Below, piece after piece: positions 47,990 to 59,378 of a DNA stretch of 64,000 nt (position 1 is the stretch's first letter; every line of letters starts with the position of its first letter). The notes under the pieces were generated by a model that saw only the letters and a list, made by a program, of their open reading frames with translations, was not told the DNA's origin and ran no database searches. Origin of the DNA: Amorphophallus konjac (lineage: Eukaryota; Streptophyta; Magnoliopsida; Alismatales; Araceae); contig CM040121.1 in assembly GCA_022559845.1 (NCBI GenBank), forward strand, positions 572,062,140 through 572,126,139, written 5' to 3'. The translations under genes were made by a program, and so were the position numbers.

Positions 47990-48187
47990 ATGGCTACCTC
48001 TGGTAAGTTCCGTCAGCAACCCATTACACAAATGCTATTTCACACTTCTTGTTCTTGTAATTCATGTAAATTGTCCACCCTGGTGTGAAACTAAAGTACT
48101 TTTTATGATTTATTTACTAATATTAGGGTCAATTCCAAATGAATCTGTTTCCACTAGAGTTAAGGCCCGTGTGCAGAATTGGACTAC

Positions 48188-48192
48188 GGCTC
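48188..48192 (+). repeat. copia target-site duplication, left copy (GGCTC)
   Basis: GGCTC precedes the left LTR and follows the right LTR at 57488-57492. Confidence 0.95.
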
Positions 48193-49725
48193 TGATAGTA
48201 ATGTATGCCCTTTAAGCCAATCACATGTGATGTGATGGGACATATATTGTACAATCTTATTCAATGAAAAATGGCATTTTCTTCATTATATTATTAGCAC
48301 GTTATTCTGAGCATATTTATAATATGATGAAGTCCCTGAATGTGGGCTATGATGTCTGGATCATGATGAGATCATGATAATGAGATCAGACATCTAGATG
48401 TTCATATTCTAAATGTTCCTGGTCGTAGGATCTTCGAAGAGGGACTTTGAAGATCCGGATAGACCAGTGCACGTGTTGTTTACTTATGAGATGAGGGTGG
48501 TTGATCTCATAACCACTGGTGTGGAGACACCTAGGCACACATGCAGGTGCTCATTACTGAATGAGTCCACTGAACTGACCCGTGCTAGAACACCTGAATG
48601 GTAATCATGTTGACTGTCAATCAGGAGGTTCTATTGTATCAGTAACACAGTTGGATCTTAGACCTGAGTCACTAAAGTGTTTTGCATAAATTCCGCTGAG
48701 CGTTTGATTGTTGACTTATGAACCTAAGTGTTGTGGTTCTTCATAGTTAACTATTCGGACTCAGTGGGATTCATGTGGAAACACTTAAGTAGGCAACAAG
48801 GGATCGTTCACTCTCCACATGTATTAGAAGAGAGAATACTCTATGGACACGTACTTAGAAATCCCTGGCCAGGGTATGTGGCTTCACTGAGAAAAGGGGT
48901 TTTCTAGTGAGCTATACTGGTAAGTACGAAGGTCCGTTAGATCAGTGTGGTTTAGGGCTTGACAGTTTGACCATGCCCTTACTCTGATTGGAGTATTGTA
49001 TGAACGAGGGTCTATAGCTGTGTGGAATCTGATGACGGAAAGGTCCTGTTGGGTTGCATCCCTCCCATAGTCATTTGGGATCACGAGGTATTGCTTGGTG
49101 CCATTCGTGATCGGAAAGCCAATTAACCTCGTTAAGAGTTAACGGGTTATATTGAAATTGAGTTGTGAATGGTTCTTAACTCAATGGGCTAAGAAACCAA
49201 ATGGACTAATGGGCTTAGAGGGTCACACACATAAGAATGGTTTATCAGACGGTAGAGGACGGGATTTATAGACGTTGTCTGGGTTTTTGTGAAAAACCGC
49301 CGGAGTCTATAAATCATCCTGTTGGAAACCCTAATCCCAAGCCAATTAGGGTTTTTCTGTTGGCCGTCCTCCTCCCTCTCCCTCTCCCTTGGGATTTGCG
49401 CCCCCCTCTCCATCCCGGTGAAGATCGGTGGATGGTGACGACGAGAAGCGGGCGTCAAGTGGAGATTGCACGGGGAATCCCGTCTCCTCCGACCGTTCGT
49501 GTGGATACGTCTAGAGGCCGGACACTTGGACGGCTCACGACCCGACGTGCCTTCACTCGATCGTCTTCGGGCATTTGGGATTTAATCAATCCCGCAAAGG
49601 TATAGAATCGTTCTACCTTCGTCGGGATTCGATCCGGTTTTATTCTATTCTATTTTGATCGCCAGCAACGATATGCATCTTTAGGGTTTCGTTGTTTCCG
49701 CTGCTATTCTGATCGAAACCCAACA
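48193..49725 (+). repeat. copia left LTR, 1533 bp
   Basis: It starts TGATAGTAATG and ends CCCAACA, and is followed after one base by the primer binding site. A TATAAAT lies at 49308-49314. Compared with the right LTR I found four differences, all transitions, in the last 550 bp. The small open frames inside are duplicated in the other LTR and are not genes. Confidence 0.95.
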
Positions 49726-49726
49726 G

Positions 49727-49740
49727 TGGTATCAGAGCCA
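49727..49740 (+). promoter_or_regulatory. Primer binding site of the copia element
   Basis: TGGTATCAGAGCCA immediately after the left LTR matches the 3' end of initiator methionine tRNA, the usual primer of plant copia elements. Confidence 0.93.
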
Positions 49741-50335
49741 GGTTGCTGGCCCGATCAAAATCGGATTTTTATATTATTTATGTTCTTCACGTTCATGCAT
49801 TCGGCTCAATATTGGGGTGTTCGGTTGGGTCCCGATTCGAAGGTTTTGTAGTCAAATGATCCCATGGCATTGTTGCTGATGCTCAGAGGATCAAAACGCA
49901 CATAATATTGCGTTGTTTGACCCCTTGATGAGGGCGAATCGGGCTCGCCTGCCCGGCCGCGACCGGGGTTCGCACAGGGTGGTTAGGACCGTTTTTGGCC
50001 TCGAATCTCCGATGTTTGAGATCCATGGGGGCTGGCAATTGTTGCTGGTCGATCCCCATGGGATCCCATGGCGTCCCGGGGTGCGCGGCGGCCGTTGGCA
50101 GCGGCTCCGGCGAAGTTCGCGGCGAGCTCTTCGGGCGCCGGCGTGTTCTTCGCAGCCCTCTTCTCCGGCGACGGCGAAGGGGGCGGTGGCCGGCGGACAT
50201 CCGGGCGGGACCCCAGGGGTCGTCCGCGGTGGCAGGCGGCGGCGGTCGGCCCGCCTGCGGCGAGCACCGGGGGTTAGGGTTTTTACCCTGGCCCCCCTTC
50301 CCCTTCCGCGTTCGGGCGGGGGAGACGACCCCCGC

Positions 50336-50440
50336 GGGTCTTCCCCGGGCGGATCCGGGCCGCGCCCGGATCCGCGCCGGATCCGCGCCCGGACCGGCCC
50401 GCGCCCGGATCCGCGCCCGGATCCGCGCCCGAACCCCCCC
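50336..50440. repeat. GGATCCGCGCC tandem repeat
   Basis: About eight units of CGGATCCGCGCC or CGCGCCCGGATC with small variants. GGATCC occurs several times. The repeat lies in the GC-rich part of the copia leader. Confidence 0.85.
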
Positions 50441-51537
50441 ATATTATTTTTTTTTGATTTTTTATTCATTTTAAACCGTTTAAAATGCATAAAATTTCAG
50501 AAAAAATTTCGGAAAAATTCTGAAAAATATTTTAATGGATCCTAAAATTGTTTTAGCAATCTATTAACTTATTTTTATTATTTGGCCCATGATTAAGTAA
50601 ATAATGGAATACTTAAAATGGTTTTAAGTATTTGTCATTATTTAATTAATTAGTGTTAATTACTATAAGAATGTGATTCTTATGAGGTTAATTAACTGAT
50701 AATTAGCATTGAGCCCATGCAGTGAATGGTGAAGTCCGTTGTCTAAAGTTGTTTAGACTTGTTTGTTAGCATGTTTTGGCTAAATTGTTTAGTTAACATA
50801 TTATTATGCGCGATTTCAAAACTAATTAATATTATTTTGAAATCTATATTATATCCCGCTGTAATTATATGATAATTACCTGTTTGATGCCTGTGATGGT
50901 CATGTGTGTGGATGGTCATGGACTTAGCTTGCATGCGATGTTTTTTCCTTTATGGTGAATGGTGAAATTTTTGGGGCCTACGTGCCTCCCTCTCTCTCTC
51001 ATTTAATCCGGGCATGTACATTCTATCTCCCTTTTTGTATTGTACTCCCCTTGACTATGTCAAGATTTCTTATTATTATCTGATGTATATTTGTGGGCCT
51101 GCGAGCCCAATTTCATATATGCTTGTAATAATGAGAAGCGGATCAAATGAAGACTGTGGAGGAGATTTACACCGGTGGACCCTGGAGGTTCTTCGCATCA
51201 TTGGGAGCTTTTGTTGCTCGATGTTGTATCTTCTTCACCATATTAGGATTTACATTACCAACTGGCTCTGGTAATGTTGCTAGGTTGAAAGTCCATGATC
51301 ATCCATCAGTGCGTAGGCATATATGCGATATATGTGGATGTGCTACTCTATATATATATATAGATAATTTAGGGTATATTTATGATACTCCAACTTATCT
51401 TATATATGTAGCACACTTATTGATGAGATAAAATTTAACAAATCCCCTATTATTAAAATTAGGTTGATAAACGTGAAACATTAAGAATGATTCACGTAGC
51501 CTTCCGTTGTTATAGTCTAAAGTGAGCCGTTCTTAGA

Positions 51538-51852
51538 CTGTGGTGGTTTGTTGTGCTACCACAAGACTATCACAGCAAGGGGACGGAGACTTTAGGCTAA
51601 GGTTTAGACCACACCTTGGGATGGGGGCTGGCATGACTTTGTTGTGCTACCACAAGAGTTATGTCATAAACCCATTCCCATAACGTAACAACGGGTTGAC
51701 CTAACCAACACATATGATTTGTTGTGCTACCACAAGATCTCAATGTGTTTGGAGGCTAAATTACTGGGAATTACAAGGAGTTGTAATTGGCAAGAGTTGC
51801 CTACCCATTAAGTATGGGGTAGTTTGTTGTGCTGCCACAAGACTACTTCCAT
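51538..51852 (+). promoter_or_regulatory. Four stem-loops with a shared apical loop in the copia leader
   Basis: The core TTGTTGTGCTACCACAAG occurs at 51548, 51639, 51719 and 51824 (the last with GCTGCC). It contains a 5 bp inner stem TTGTG/CACAA around CTAC. Each core is flanked by arms that pair but differ between copies: CTGTGGTGGT/ACTATCACAG, TGGCATGACT/AGTTATGTCA, AACACATATGAT/ATCTCAATGTGTT and ATGGGGTAGT/ACTACTTCCAT. G-U pairs keep the first two stems fully paired over 10 bp. A role in RNA packaging, dimerisation or translation is inference. Confidence 0.85.
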
Positions 51853-52040
51853 AATGTTAATGGGATCTTAGTACCCACTAGGACACAATCGCAGTGTCCC
51901 GTATTTGCATATAAGGGGTTATGCAAATTCGTCGAAAATTAGTGGGAGTATTAATTAGGATAAAGTCCATATCTTAATTAAATATCATGAGTGTCTGCAA
52001 TATTATTCTTATTTTGTTTCATTTCCTCTTGTAGACCGAA

Positions 52041-55000
52041 ATGGCGAATCATCCATTGAGAGGCATACTGGATGCCAACAGGCTGACTGGTCCTAACTAT
52101 GTCGATTGGCTCAGGAATCTGAGAATTGTTCTCACTGCTGAAAAGATAGCTTATGTCCTTGAGCAGCCTGTTCCCCCTGTTCCTGCTGAGGGCGCCGATG
52201 AGGCCGAAATGATTCTTTATGAAAAGCATAAAGATGATGCCACTCTGGCCCAGTGTTACATGCTGGCCTCTATGACTAATGAGTTGCAGAGGCAGCATGA
52301 AAAGATGGATGCTAGATCCATGCTTTTCCATCTAGAAGAGCTTTTTGGAGCTCAAAGTAGAACAGAAAGATATGAGATATCTAAGAATCTGTTCGGGGCC
52401 AAGATGTCTGAGGGAACATCAGTACAGACTCATGTTCTCAAAATGATTGAGTGGATTGAGAGGCTGAAAGAATTAGGCTTTGAGATGAATAAAGATTTAT
52501 GCATTGACCTAATTCTTCAGTCCCTCCCAAATTCATTCTCCCAGTTCATAGTGAACTTCAACATGAATAAGATTGAATGCTCTCTTGCAGAGCTTCTTAA
52601 CATGTTGAAGACTGCTGAGGGGACAATGAATAATGGAAAATCTTCTGTGCTGCTTGTTGGTAAGACCAACAAGAAAAGAAAGAATCAGACTGTTTTTAAG
52701 AAAAATAAGAAGAAGAAACAGGATAAGCAGGGGAAGGCAGCTAAGAAGGAAGAGGCTAAGAAAGATAAGGGCCAATGCTTCCACTGCCATAAGGATGGCC
52801 ACTGGAAGAGGAACTGCAAGTTATATCTTGCAGAGAAGGCAAAACAGAAGCTTGGAGAAGCTTCAGGTATGTTCATGATAGTTGACCTAAACTTGTCTTT
52901 TAGATCCACGTCATGGGTATTAGATACTGGATGTGCATCTCATATCTGCAATGATTTGCAGGTGCTGACAAGCAGTAGGCGACTGAACAAAGGAGAGGTT
53001 GACTTGCGATTGGGAAATGGAGCAAAAGTTGCTGCACTCGCAGTCGGGAAGGTGAACCTCCAGATGCCTACAGGAGCTACACTAGAGCTTGTGGACTGTT
53101 ATTATGTTCCTTCCATAATAAAGAACATTATTTCCATTTCGTGCTTAATTAAATCTGGATTTGTTGTAAGCTTTGGAAACAATGGATGCTCTTTATTATT
53201 AGATGGTAAATTGTTTGCCAGTGGGAGCCTAATGAATGGTTTATATGTTTTAGATATGGTATCTCCTGTGATGTGTGTGGAAGCACCTCTTAAAAGAAAG
53301 AGGGGCAATGTGAATCAAGCCTACCTTTGGCACTGCAAACTTGGTCATATTAATGAAGAAAGATTAAAGAAGTTGTGTAAGAATGGATATATTGATCCAT
53401 TTGATTATGAATCATACACAACTTGTGAATCTTGTCTCATGGGTAAAATGACCAAATCTCCATTTAGTGGACATGGAGTTAGAGCGAATGAGTTATTAGA
53501 ACTCATACACTCTGATGTGTGTGGACCTATGTCCACACATGCCAAAGGAGGATATTCATACTTCATTACATTCACTGATGATTTCTCAAGGTACGGATAT
53601 GTGTACTTAATGAAGTACAAATCTGAAGCTTTTGAGAAATTCGTTGAATTCAGAAATGAAGTAGAGAAACAAACTGGAAAGAATATTAAAACTCTTCGAT
53701 CAGATCGGGGAGGTGAATATTTGAGTACAGAGTTCACACAATATTTGAAGGACAATGGAATATTGTCACAATGGACACCTCCTTATACACCTCAGTTGAA
53801 TGGTGTAGCAGAAAGGAGGAATCGCACTCTATTAGATATGGTGCGATCCATGATGTGTTTTGCCGGTTTACCCTTATCTCTCTGGGGCTATGCCTTAGAG
53901 ACTGCTGCGCACTTATTAAATAAAGTACCATCGAAGTCAGTTGACTCCACTCCATATGAGATATGGAAAGAAAAGAAACCAAATCTTAAATCTGTTAAGG
54001 TTTGGGGTTGCCCTGCCCATGTTAAGAAACATGACTCAGATAAACTGGAATCAAGAACTGAGAAGTGTAGGTTTGTGGGATATCCTAAGGAAACTTATGG
54101 ATATTACTTCTACCAGCCTAGCGATCAAAGAGTGTTTGTCGCTAAACATGCTGTGTTCCTTGAGGAAGAGTATATCCTTGAAGGAAACAGTGGGAGCATG
54201 GTAGAACTGGAAGAAGTTCTAGAGCCACAACCCATCAGTGTGCCTTCTCAGGTTCCAGAGCAATCAGGTTCACAAACTGTTCGTAGGTCTGGGCGGATAC
54301 CTATTCAGCCAGATAGATATGTGGGACATATTACTGGTAAGGTATCACATAATGAGGATGATGATCCTAAGACCTACGAGGAGGCAATGAGTGTCATTGA
54401 CTCTGGGAATTGGCAAGAGGCCATGATATCAGAAATGGATTCCATGTACTCCAACCAAGTTTGGAACTTGGTAGATCCACCAGAAGGTATTGTACCTATT
54501 GGATGTAAATGGATCTTTAAAAGAAAGATTGGAGCAGATGGAAAGGTTGATACCTTTAAAGCAAGGCTTGTAGCGAAAGGTTATCGTCAAAGACAAGGTG
54601 TTGACTATGACGAAACCTTCTCTCCTGTAGCCATGCTGAAATCCATCAGGATATTACTTGCCATTGCTGCATACTATGATTATGAAATTTGGCAAATGGA
54701 TGTGAAAACGGCATTCCTCAATGGAAGACTTGAGGAAGAAGTGTACATGACACAGCCTGAGGGATTCATATCCAAAGAATATCCAAACAGAGTATGCAGG
54801 CTTTTGAGATCCATTTATGGACTCAAACAAGCATCCCGCAGTTGGAACATAAGATTTGATGAGGCAATCAAATCTTGTGACTTCGTTAAGAACGAAGATG
54901 AGCCATGTGTATATAAGAAGATCAGTGGGAGTGCAATTACGTTCTTGGTACTGTATGTAGATGACATACTACTCATTGGGAATGATGTAGGTATGTTATC

Positions 55001-55939
55001 ATCAGTCAAAGCCTGGCTGTCAAAACATTTCTCTATGAAAGATTTGGGAAATGCATCCTACATATTGGGGATCCGGATCTATAGAGATAGATCAATGAGG
55101 ATGCTAGGCTTATCCCAATCTATGTACATTGACACCATTGTCAAAAGGTTTGGCATGGAGGACTCCAAGAGAGGTCTAATACCAGTTAGACATGGAGTCT
55201 ATCTCTCCAAGAGATGTCCCCTAAAACTCCAAAGGAGAGAGAATACATGAGTAGAGTTCCCTATGCTTCTGCCATAGGATCTATCATGTATGCGATGTTA
55301 TGTACCAGACCTGATATAGCCTATGCTCTAAGTGTTACGAGCAGGTATCAGGCAGATCCAGGTGAGCAACACTGGATAGCTGTGAAATGCATCCTTAAGT
55401 ACTTAAGAAGGACTAAGGATTTATTTCTGGTCTATGGAGGTGAAGACTTGAAACTAAGAGGGTACACTGACTCTAGTTTCCAGTCGGACAAAGATGACAG
55501 CAAATCAACCTCTGGGTTTATCTTTACTCTCAATGGTGGAGCAGTGAGTTGGAAGAGTTCCAAACAAGAAACCACTGCTGATTCAACTACTGAAGCTGAG
55601 TACATTGCTGCTGCCGAAGCTTCAAAGGAGGCGGTTTGGATGAAGAAGTTCATCGGCCAGTTGGGAGTTGTCCCAAGTATCTCTGATCCAGTCCCCTTGT
55701 TTTGTGACAACAATGGGGCAATTGCACAAGCAAAAGAGCCGAGGTCTCATCAGAAGTCTAAGCACATTCTGCGGCGTTATCACTTGATCAGAGAAATTAT
55801 AGCTAGAGGAGATGTGATCATAGATAGAGTATCTTCAGCTGATAATATTGCAGATCCACTTACCAAGCCTTTATCTCTAAATGTGTTTGAGCGTCACCTA
55901 AGGCTGATGGGGATCAAGCATGTGGGTGATTGGCTTTAA
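52041..55939 (+). pseudogene. copia gag-pol polyprotein with a single frameshift
   Basis: Frame 52041-55250 carries gag (start MANHPLRGIL), a CCHC knuckle CFHCHKDGHWKRNC at about residue 246, protease WVLDTGCASH (D295), pre-integrase WHCKLGHINEERLKKL, integrase core with HSDVCGP, LRSDRGGEY and NGVAERRNRT, and reverse transcriptase with KARLVAKGYRQ and YVDD at residues 972-975. A one-base loss near 55211, beside SKRCPLK, moves the end into another frame. There 55214-55939 supplies the RNase H with GYTDSSF, STSGFIF and TTEAEYIAA. Everything else looks intact, so this copy probably depends on others. Confidence 0.94.
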
Positions 55940-55943
55940 GTGC

Positions 55944-55954
55944 AAGTGGGAGAT
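55944..55954 (+). promoter_or_regulatory. Polypurine tract of the copia element
   Basis: AAGTGGGAGAT directly precedes the right LTR, the site for plus-strand priming. Confidence 0.8.
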
Positions 55955-57487
55955 TGATAGTAATGTATGCCCTTTAAGCCAATCACATGTGATGTGATGG
56001 GACATATATTGTACAATCTTATTCAATGAAAAATGGCATTTTCTTCATTATATTATTAGCACGTTATTCTGAGCATATTTATAATATGATGAAGTCCCTG
56101 AATGTGGGCTATGATGTCTGGATCATGATGAGATCATGATAATGAGATCAGACATCTAGATGTTCATATTCTAAATGTTCCTGGTCGTAGGATCTTCGAA
56201 GAGGGACTTTGAAGATCCGGATAGACCAGTGCACGTGTTGTTTACTTATGAGATGAGGGTGGTTGATCTCATAACCACTGGTGTGGAGACACCTAGGCAC
56301 ACATGCAGGTGCTCATTACTGAATGAGTCCACTGAACTGACCCGTGCTAGAACACCTGAATGGTAATCATGTTGACTGTCAATCAGGAGGTTCTATTGTA
56401 TCAGTAACACAGTTGGATCTTAGACCTGAGTCACTAAAGTGTTTTGCATAAATTCCGCTGAGCGTTTGATTGTTGACTTATGAACCTAAGTGTTGTGGTT
56501 CTTCATAGTTAACTATTCGGACTCAGTGGGATTCATGTGGAAACACTTAAGTAGGCAACAAGGGATCGTTCACTCTCCACATGTATTAGAAGAGAGAATA
56601 CTCTATGGACACGTACTTAGAAATCCCTGGCCAGGGTATGTGGCTTCACTGAGAAAAGGGGTTTTCTAGTGAGCTATACTGGTAAGTACGAAGGTCCGTT
56701 AGATCAGTGTGGTTTAGGGCTTGACAGTTTGACCATGCCCTTACTCTGATTGGAGTATTGTATGAACGAGGGTCTATAGCTGTGTGGAATCTGATGACGG
56801 AAAGGTCCTGTTGGGTTGCATCCCTCCCATAGTCATTTGGGATCACGAGGTATTGCTTGGTGCCATTCGTGATCGGAAAGCCAATTAACCTCGTTAAGAG
56901 TTAACGGGTTATATTGAAATTGAGTTGTGAATGGTTCTTAACTCAATGGGCTAAGAAACCAAATGGACTAATGGGCCTAGAGGGTCACACACATAAGAAT
57001 GGTTTATCAGACGGTAGAGGACGGGATTTATAGACGTTGTCTGGGTTTTTGTGAAAAACCGCCGGAGTCTATAAATCATCCTGTTGGAAACCCTAATCCC
57101 AAGCTAATTAGGGTTTTTCTGTTGGCCGTCCTCCTCCCTCTCCCTCTCCCTTGGGATTTGCGCCCCCCTCTCCATCCCGGTGAAGATCGGTGGATGGTGA
57201 CGACGAGAAGCGGGCGTCAAGTGGAGATTGCACGGGGAATCCCGTCTCCTCCGACCGTTCGTGTGGATACGTCTAGAGGCCGGACACTTGGACGGCTCAC
57301 GACCCGACGTGCCTTCGCTCGATCGTCTTCGGGCATTTGGGATTTAATCAATCCCGCAAAGGTATAGAATCGTTCTACCTTCGTCGGGATTCGATCCGAT
57401 TTTATTCTATTCTATTTTGATCGCCAGCAACGATATGCATCTTTAGGGTTTCGTTGTTTCCGCTGCTATTCTGATCGAAACCCAACA
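55955..57487 (+). repeat. copia right LTR, 1533 bp
   Basis: It has the same length and ends as the left LTR (TGATAGTAATG to CCCAACA) and is followed by GGCTC. Differences from the left copy: C for T in GGGCCTAGAGG, T for C in AAGCTAATTAGG, G for A in TTCGCTCGA and A for G in ATCCGATTTT. Confidence 0.95.
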
Positions 57488-58540
57488 GGCTCAAGATAGG
57501 GTTCTCCTTCAATTATTGATCGAGCAATATGATAAGAATAATTACAATTCTGGTATGTTCAAGTCTCATTGTTGGGCTGAGATAGTCCCGATGTTTAATC
57601 GATCGTGTAATCTGAACTACGACTGTCACCAATTAAATAATCGTTGGAAGACAATTAGAAAGATTTATGGTATTGTTGATGAGTTGCGGAACAAATCTGG
57701 ATGGGGGTGGGACAGTGTGAACAATGTGCCTGTTCCCGGATATGAAGGGGCATGTGATGAATTAATTCAGGTACTTTATGACTTGTGCGAATAATTATCC
57801 AGTTTACATTCCTCGGCTATTTGTTTTTACTGAGTGACATCTCCAAATCCTACTTTATTTCAGAGTCGACCGGAGTTCAGGTTAATTAGATGTAAACCAT
57901 TTATCTTCCTACGTGAGATGGACTATCTTTGTGGAAAAAGTTGTGCAAGGGGGTGGGACGCCGACTCCTCACGGCCCCGACAAGTCACGCAACCTACGGA
58001 AGTGCATGCAAATGATTTCTTGACCGCTTTAGGTGGTGCATTTGATGTTGGTGGGCTTGATAATATTACTGACACTTTGAATGTGTCTCAATACGCACAA
58101 TCTTCAAGACCTACATTTAACACACCTCCTTTGAGTAGGGGTGTGGAGGGTGAAGGAACTTCTACACCGGCCAATAACACAGTTAGATCTGGTAAGAAGA
58201 GTCGTCAAAAGAAGCTTGGAGATGAGGTATTAAACAAGTTTGCTGGGGCTATGCAGGATAGGAGTGACTTGGTGAGGCTCTTACGAGGGGAGCGTACATC
58301 TTCCCTCCACATGGCCGATGACACCCCTTCCATGCGAGCATGCTTCGACATACTGAAGGCAGATCCAAACCTTGATCGGAACATCTACCTCAAAGCAGTG
58401 GATTTATTCAAGGATCCAATAAATAGAAAATTATTTATGGAGCTGCACGAAGAAGACAGGATTGACTGGGTGCTAGTTCACATGATGTAAATGTTATTCA
58501 TGCACTTGGACTATTTGTTGTTATTCTCCAGCCCCACTTT

Positions 58541-58748
58541 ATCATGCGTTGTAATTTTAAACTTTCTTGCTGTCCCTTCTACTTGCTTATCCCATGGAGT
58601 GGACCTTATCATGTGTTGTACTTTTAAACTTACTTCCTGCCCCTTCTACTTGCTTATCCTATGGAGTGGACCTTATCATGTGTTGTACTTTTAAACTTAC
58701 TTGATGCCCCTTCTACTTGCTTACCCTATGGAGTCCGTCCTTATCATG
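58541..58748. repeat. 67 bp minisatellite, about three copies
   Basis: ATCATG starts at 58541, 58608, 58675 and 58743, giving spacings of 67, 67 and 68. The units share CTTCTACTTGCTTATCC and TATGGAGTGGACC. It lies between the Myb-like gene and the small RNase H1-N gene, in the 3' region of the former. Confidence 0.9.
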
Positions 58749-58826
58749 CAAATTTTGCATATGATATCGTAGTCGCACCTATTGTGTTTCATAAACTCTT
58801 ACTTGCAGGCAATTGAAGGTCAAAAA

Positions 58827-59099
58827 ATGGGAAGATACCAATGCTATGTAGTGTGGGTTGGACGAGAACCCTGTATTTATTACAGCTGGTCTGAATGTTT
58901 TGTCCAGGTCAATGGATATCCTGGGGCTCGTTACAAGGGTTTTCACTTGGTAGAGGATGCACACAAGGCTATAAATCGGTGTGACAACAGCGGGTATACA
59001 CATATTGATGATCGGTCCCAAGTAATTACAAGGCATATGCCTGCGTCTCCTGCAAATCCTATGTCACCCTATCATGCAATGAACCAATCACTGCTATAG
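58827..59099 (+). CDS. Small protein with RNase H1 N-terminal (viroplasmin-type) domain
   Basis: A 90-residue frame starts at MGRYQCYVVWVGREPCIYY and continues SWSECFVQVNGYPG, ARYKGFHLVED and AHKAI. This is the hybrid-binding domain of PF01693: VxVGRxPGIY, then SWxEC, QVxGYxGAxYKxF and xEA. The catalytic part of RNase H is absent. It lies between the Myb-like gene and the transposase of the Harbinger element and starts just after an AG acceptor-like site at 58807. The conserved reading frame suggests a gene or an exon, not chance. Whether it is transcribed separately or spliced to the transposase is not clear. A role in binding RNA/DNA hybrids is known for the fold; its job in the transposon is unknown. 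Confidence 0.72.
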   Translation: MGRYQCYVVWVGREPCIYYSWSECFVQVNGYPGARYKGFHLVEDAHKAINRCDNSGYTHIDDRSQVITRHMPASPANPMSPYHAMNQSLL

Positions 59100-59378
59100 C
59101 AGAGGACACAAATGTCGAACTTGTCTTGTATTGTTGTTGTCCTGTTGATAATTCTAGTAGTGTTGCTGTTGTTTATATTACTTACTCTCGTAGTTGTGTT
59201 GTTTAAGGTGGGGACTTCATAGACTATGCTTGTTCACAAGTACTTTTTCTCTGTTATGTACTAGGGTTATATGTATCTGCTGTTATTAAACCATGTACCA
59301 GTCATTTTATTAATGGATAATGACTTCATCAACAAATCATGTTGCAATGGTGATGGAAATGTTTGGTGTGATGTGCAG
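59100..59378. other. Spacer before the Harbinger transposase
   Basis: AT- and GT-rich sequence without features, ending in an AG acceptor-like site (TGTGCAG) at 59378. It may be an intron if the transposase has an upstream exon. Confidence 0.4.

Larger units (their letters stand above)
49741..52040 (+). other. copia 5' leader (2.3 kb, non-coding)
   Basis: This lies between the primer binding site and gag. It has a GC-rich part (49930-50440) with a GATCCG-rich tandem repeat, an AT-rich part, and four similar stem-loops (51538-51852). Long open frames on both strands in the GC-rich part look like composition effects. Confidence 0.8.
48193..57487 (+). mobile_element. Complete Ty1/copia LTR retrotransposon, recently inserted
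   Basis: 9.3 kb with two 1533 bp LTRs that differ at only about four positions, a 5 bp GGCTC target duplication, a primer binding site, a 2.3 kb leader, a gag-pol frame with one frameshift, and a purine tract before the right LTR. Domain order gag, protease, integrase, RT, RNase H identifies the copia superfamily. Near-identical LTRs indicate recent insertion: about 0.26% divergence corresponds to the order of 100,000 years at a rate of 1.3e-8 per site per year, a common assumption for grasses. Confidence 0.96.
47990..58490 (+). pseudogene. Harbinger Myb/SANT-like gene, split by the copia insertion
   Basis: Exons: 47990-48002 (MATS), 48127-48192 joined after the copia to 57493-57770, and 57864-58490. 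Removing the copia and one copy of the GGCTC duplication gives one open frame of 328 codons including the stop. The exon spanning the insertion contains the Myb/SANT-like domain (PF12776): VKARVQNWTTAQDRVLLQLL, then FKSHCWAEIVPMFN, then LNNRWKTIRKIYGIVDEL and WGWDS. Exon 3 has LREMDYLCG, a Ser/Thr-rich middle and a helical C-terminus ending DWVLVHMM. In Harbinger elements this protein helps the transposase reach DNA and the nucleus. The first exon is short and assigned only because the phases agree. As it stands the gene is broken by the insertion. Confidence 0.8.

Noticed and set aside
48413..49605. Open frames of 63-122 codons repeated at 56175-57367
   Set aside because: They lie in the two copia LTRs and are duplicates of non-coding LTR sequence.
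49883..50545. Large open frames (up to 210 codons) in the copia leader
   Set aside because: They come from high GC content; no start context or known family, and they are present on both strands.
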